Shown here piece after piece: positions 40,227-40,414 of a stretch of 40,414 nt of DNA (its first letter is position 1; every line of letters starts with the position of its first letter). The translations under genes and the position numbers were made by a program. The stretch covers positions 1 to 40,414 of the forward strand of contig JACRIT010000005.1 of the NCBI GenBank assembly GCA_016215655.1, in the 5' to 3' direction. The notes beneath the pieces were generated by a model, which worked only from the letters and a program-made list of their open reading frames with translations, did not search any database and had not been told where the DNA came from. Source of the DNA: Acidimicrobiia bacterium. Its GTDB lineage: Bacteria > Actinomycetota > Acidimicrobiia > Spongiisociales > UBA11373.

Positions 40227-40414
40227 ATGGCCCTGCTGAAGCGAATCCTCAGCGCGGGCGAGGGAAAGAAGCTGAAGGAGTACGAGCGAGTCGTCGCCGC
40301 CGTCAGCGCCCTCGAACCCGCCATCCACCCCCTCTCCGACGAGGCGCTGCGCGCCAAGACCGCCGAGTTCCGGGCCCGGCTCGCCGACGGCGCCTCGCGC
40401 GAGGACATCGAGCC
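40227..40414 (+). CDS. secA: Preprotein translocase ATPase SecA, 5' part
   Basis: The first 62 or so codons of SecA, the ATPase that drives preproteins through SecYEG. The N terminus LLKRILSAGEGKKLKEYERVVAAVSALEP followed by LSDEALRAKTAEFRARLADG is the typical opening of actinobacterial SecA1, ahead of the first nucleotide-binding domain. The gene runs off the window. Its position beyond hpf recalls mycobacteria, where secA1 directly adjoins the hpf homologue; here a three-gene signalling cassette lies between. The start is set by the conserved N terminus; no ribosome-binding site is obvious. Confidence 0.93.
   Translation, partial: MALLKRILSAGEGKKLKEYERVVAAVSALEPAIHPLSDEALRAKTAEFRARLADGASREDIE

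Noticed and set aside
1-40414. Mobile elements, prophage or integrative element
   Set aside because: No transposase, integrase, phage structural gene or att-like duplication was seen; composition is uniform.

Overview
The window is high-GC chromosomal DNA from an actinobacterium. The content fits a deep-branching or uncultured actinomycetote (an Acidimicrobiia-like lineage is possible) better than a mycobacterium or streptomycete. Evidence for Actinomycetota: biotin-carboxylase/BCCP fusion alpha and carboxyltransferase beta subunits next to a divergent birA, coenzyme F420 genes (cofD, cofE), a DUF3499 protein, an LCP cell-wall ligase, and a gene order recalling the M. tuberculosis interval from secA1/Rv3241c/Rv3242c through sahH, manB and fbiAB to birA/accD5/accA3. 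The lineage itself cannot be fixed from this sequence alone. No rRNA, tRNA, insertion sequence, prophage or CRISPR array was seen.

Layout. 1-8 kb: the 3' part of an M17 leucyl aminopeptidase, then minus-strand genes for a MOP-type flippase, a secreted SpoIID/peptidoglycan-binding protein with a long Thr-rich linker, a sirtuin, an unknown protein and a class A PBP with PASTA domains. 8-14 kb: methylmalonyl-CoA mutase large subunit, an EamA transporter, and acyl/propionyl-CoA carboxylase alpha and beta, forming a propionyl-CoA to succinyl-CoA module. 14-19 kb: birA, a hydrolase-like protein, LCP protein, sugar-nucleotide transferase and epimerase, all in one direction. 19-21 kb: a Fpg/Nei glycosylase and cofE-cofD. 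21-29.6 kb: a large membrane glycosyltransferase-like protein, a DUF5719-like protein, four small cysteine-pair proteins, a PTPS-related membrane protein and a GT2. 29.8-33.7 kb: manB, a Trm112-like protein, a phosphoglucose/phosphomannose isomerase and an archaeal-class adenosylhomocysteinase. 33.7-40.4 kb: an FtsH-like protease, comF, and an overlapping hpf / response regulator / HEAT-repeat / HD-GYP operon, ending in the start of secA.

Many genes supply the cell envelope: mannose and hexose activation, membrane glycosyltransferases, LCP transfer, PBP, flippase and SpoIID protein. The others cover propionate metabolism, F420 synthesis, SAM recycling, proteolysis and ribosome hibernation.

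The most striking unexplained structure is non-coding. At least seven gene 3' ends are followed by short arrays with a strict 7-bp period. The words differ from site to site, but some are shared between sites, and four arrays contain inverted heptads able to fold into hairpins. No ordinary GC-hairpin/poly-T terminator was seen, so these arrays may be a lineage-specific 3'-end element. A separate array of 27-bp hairpin repeats lies between the GT2 gene and manB, and a 90-bp inverted repeat sits just before the secA promoter.
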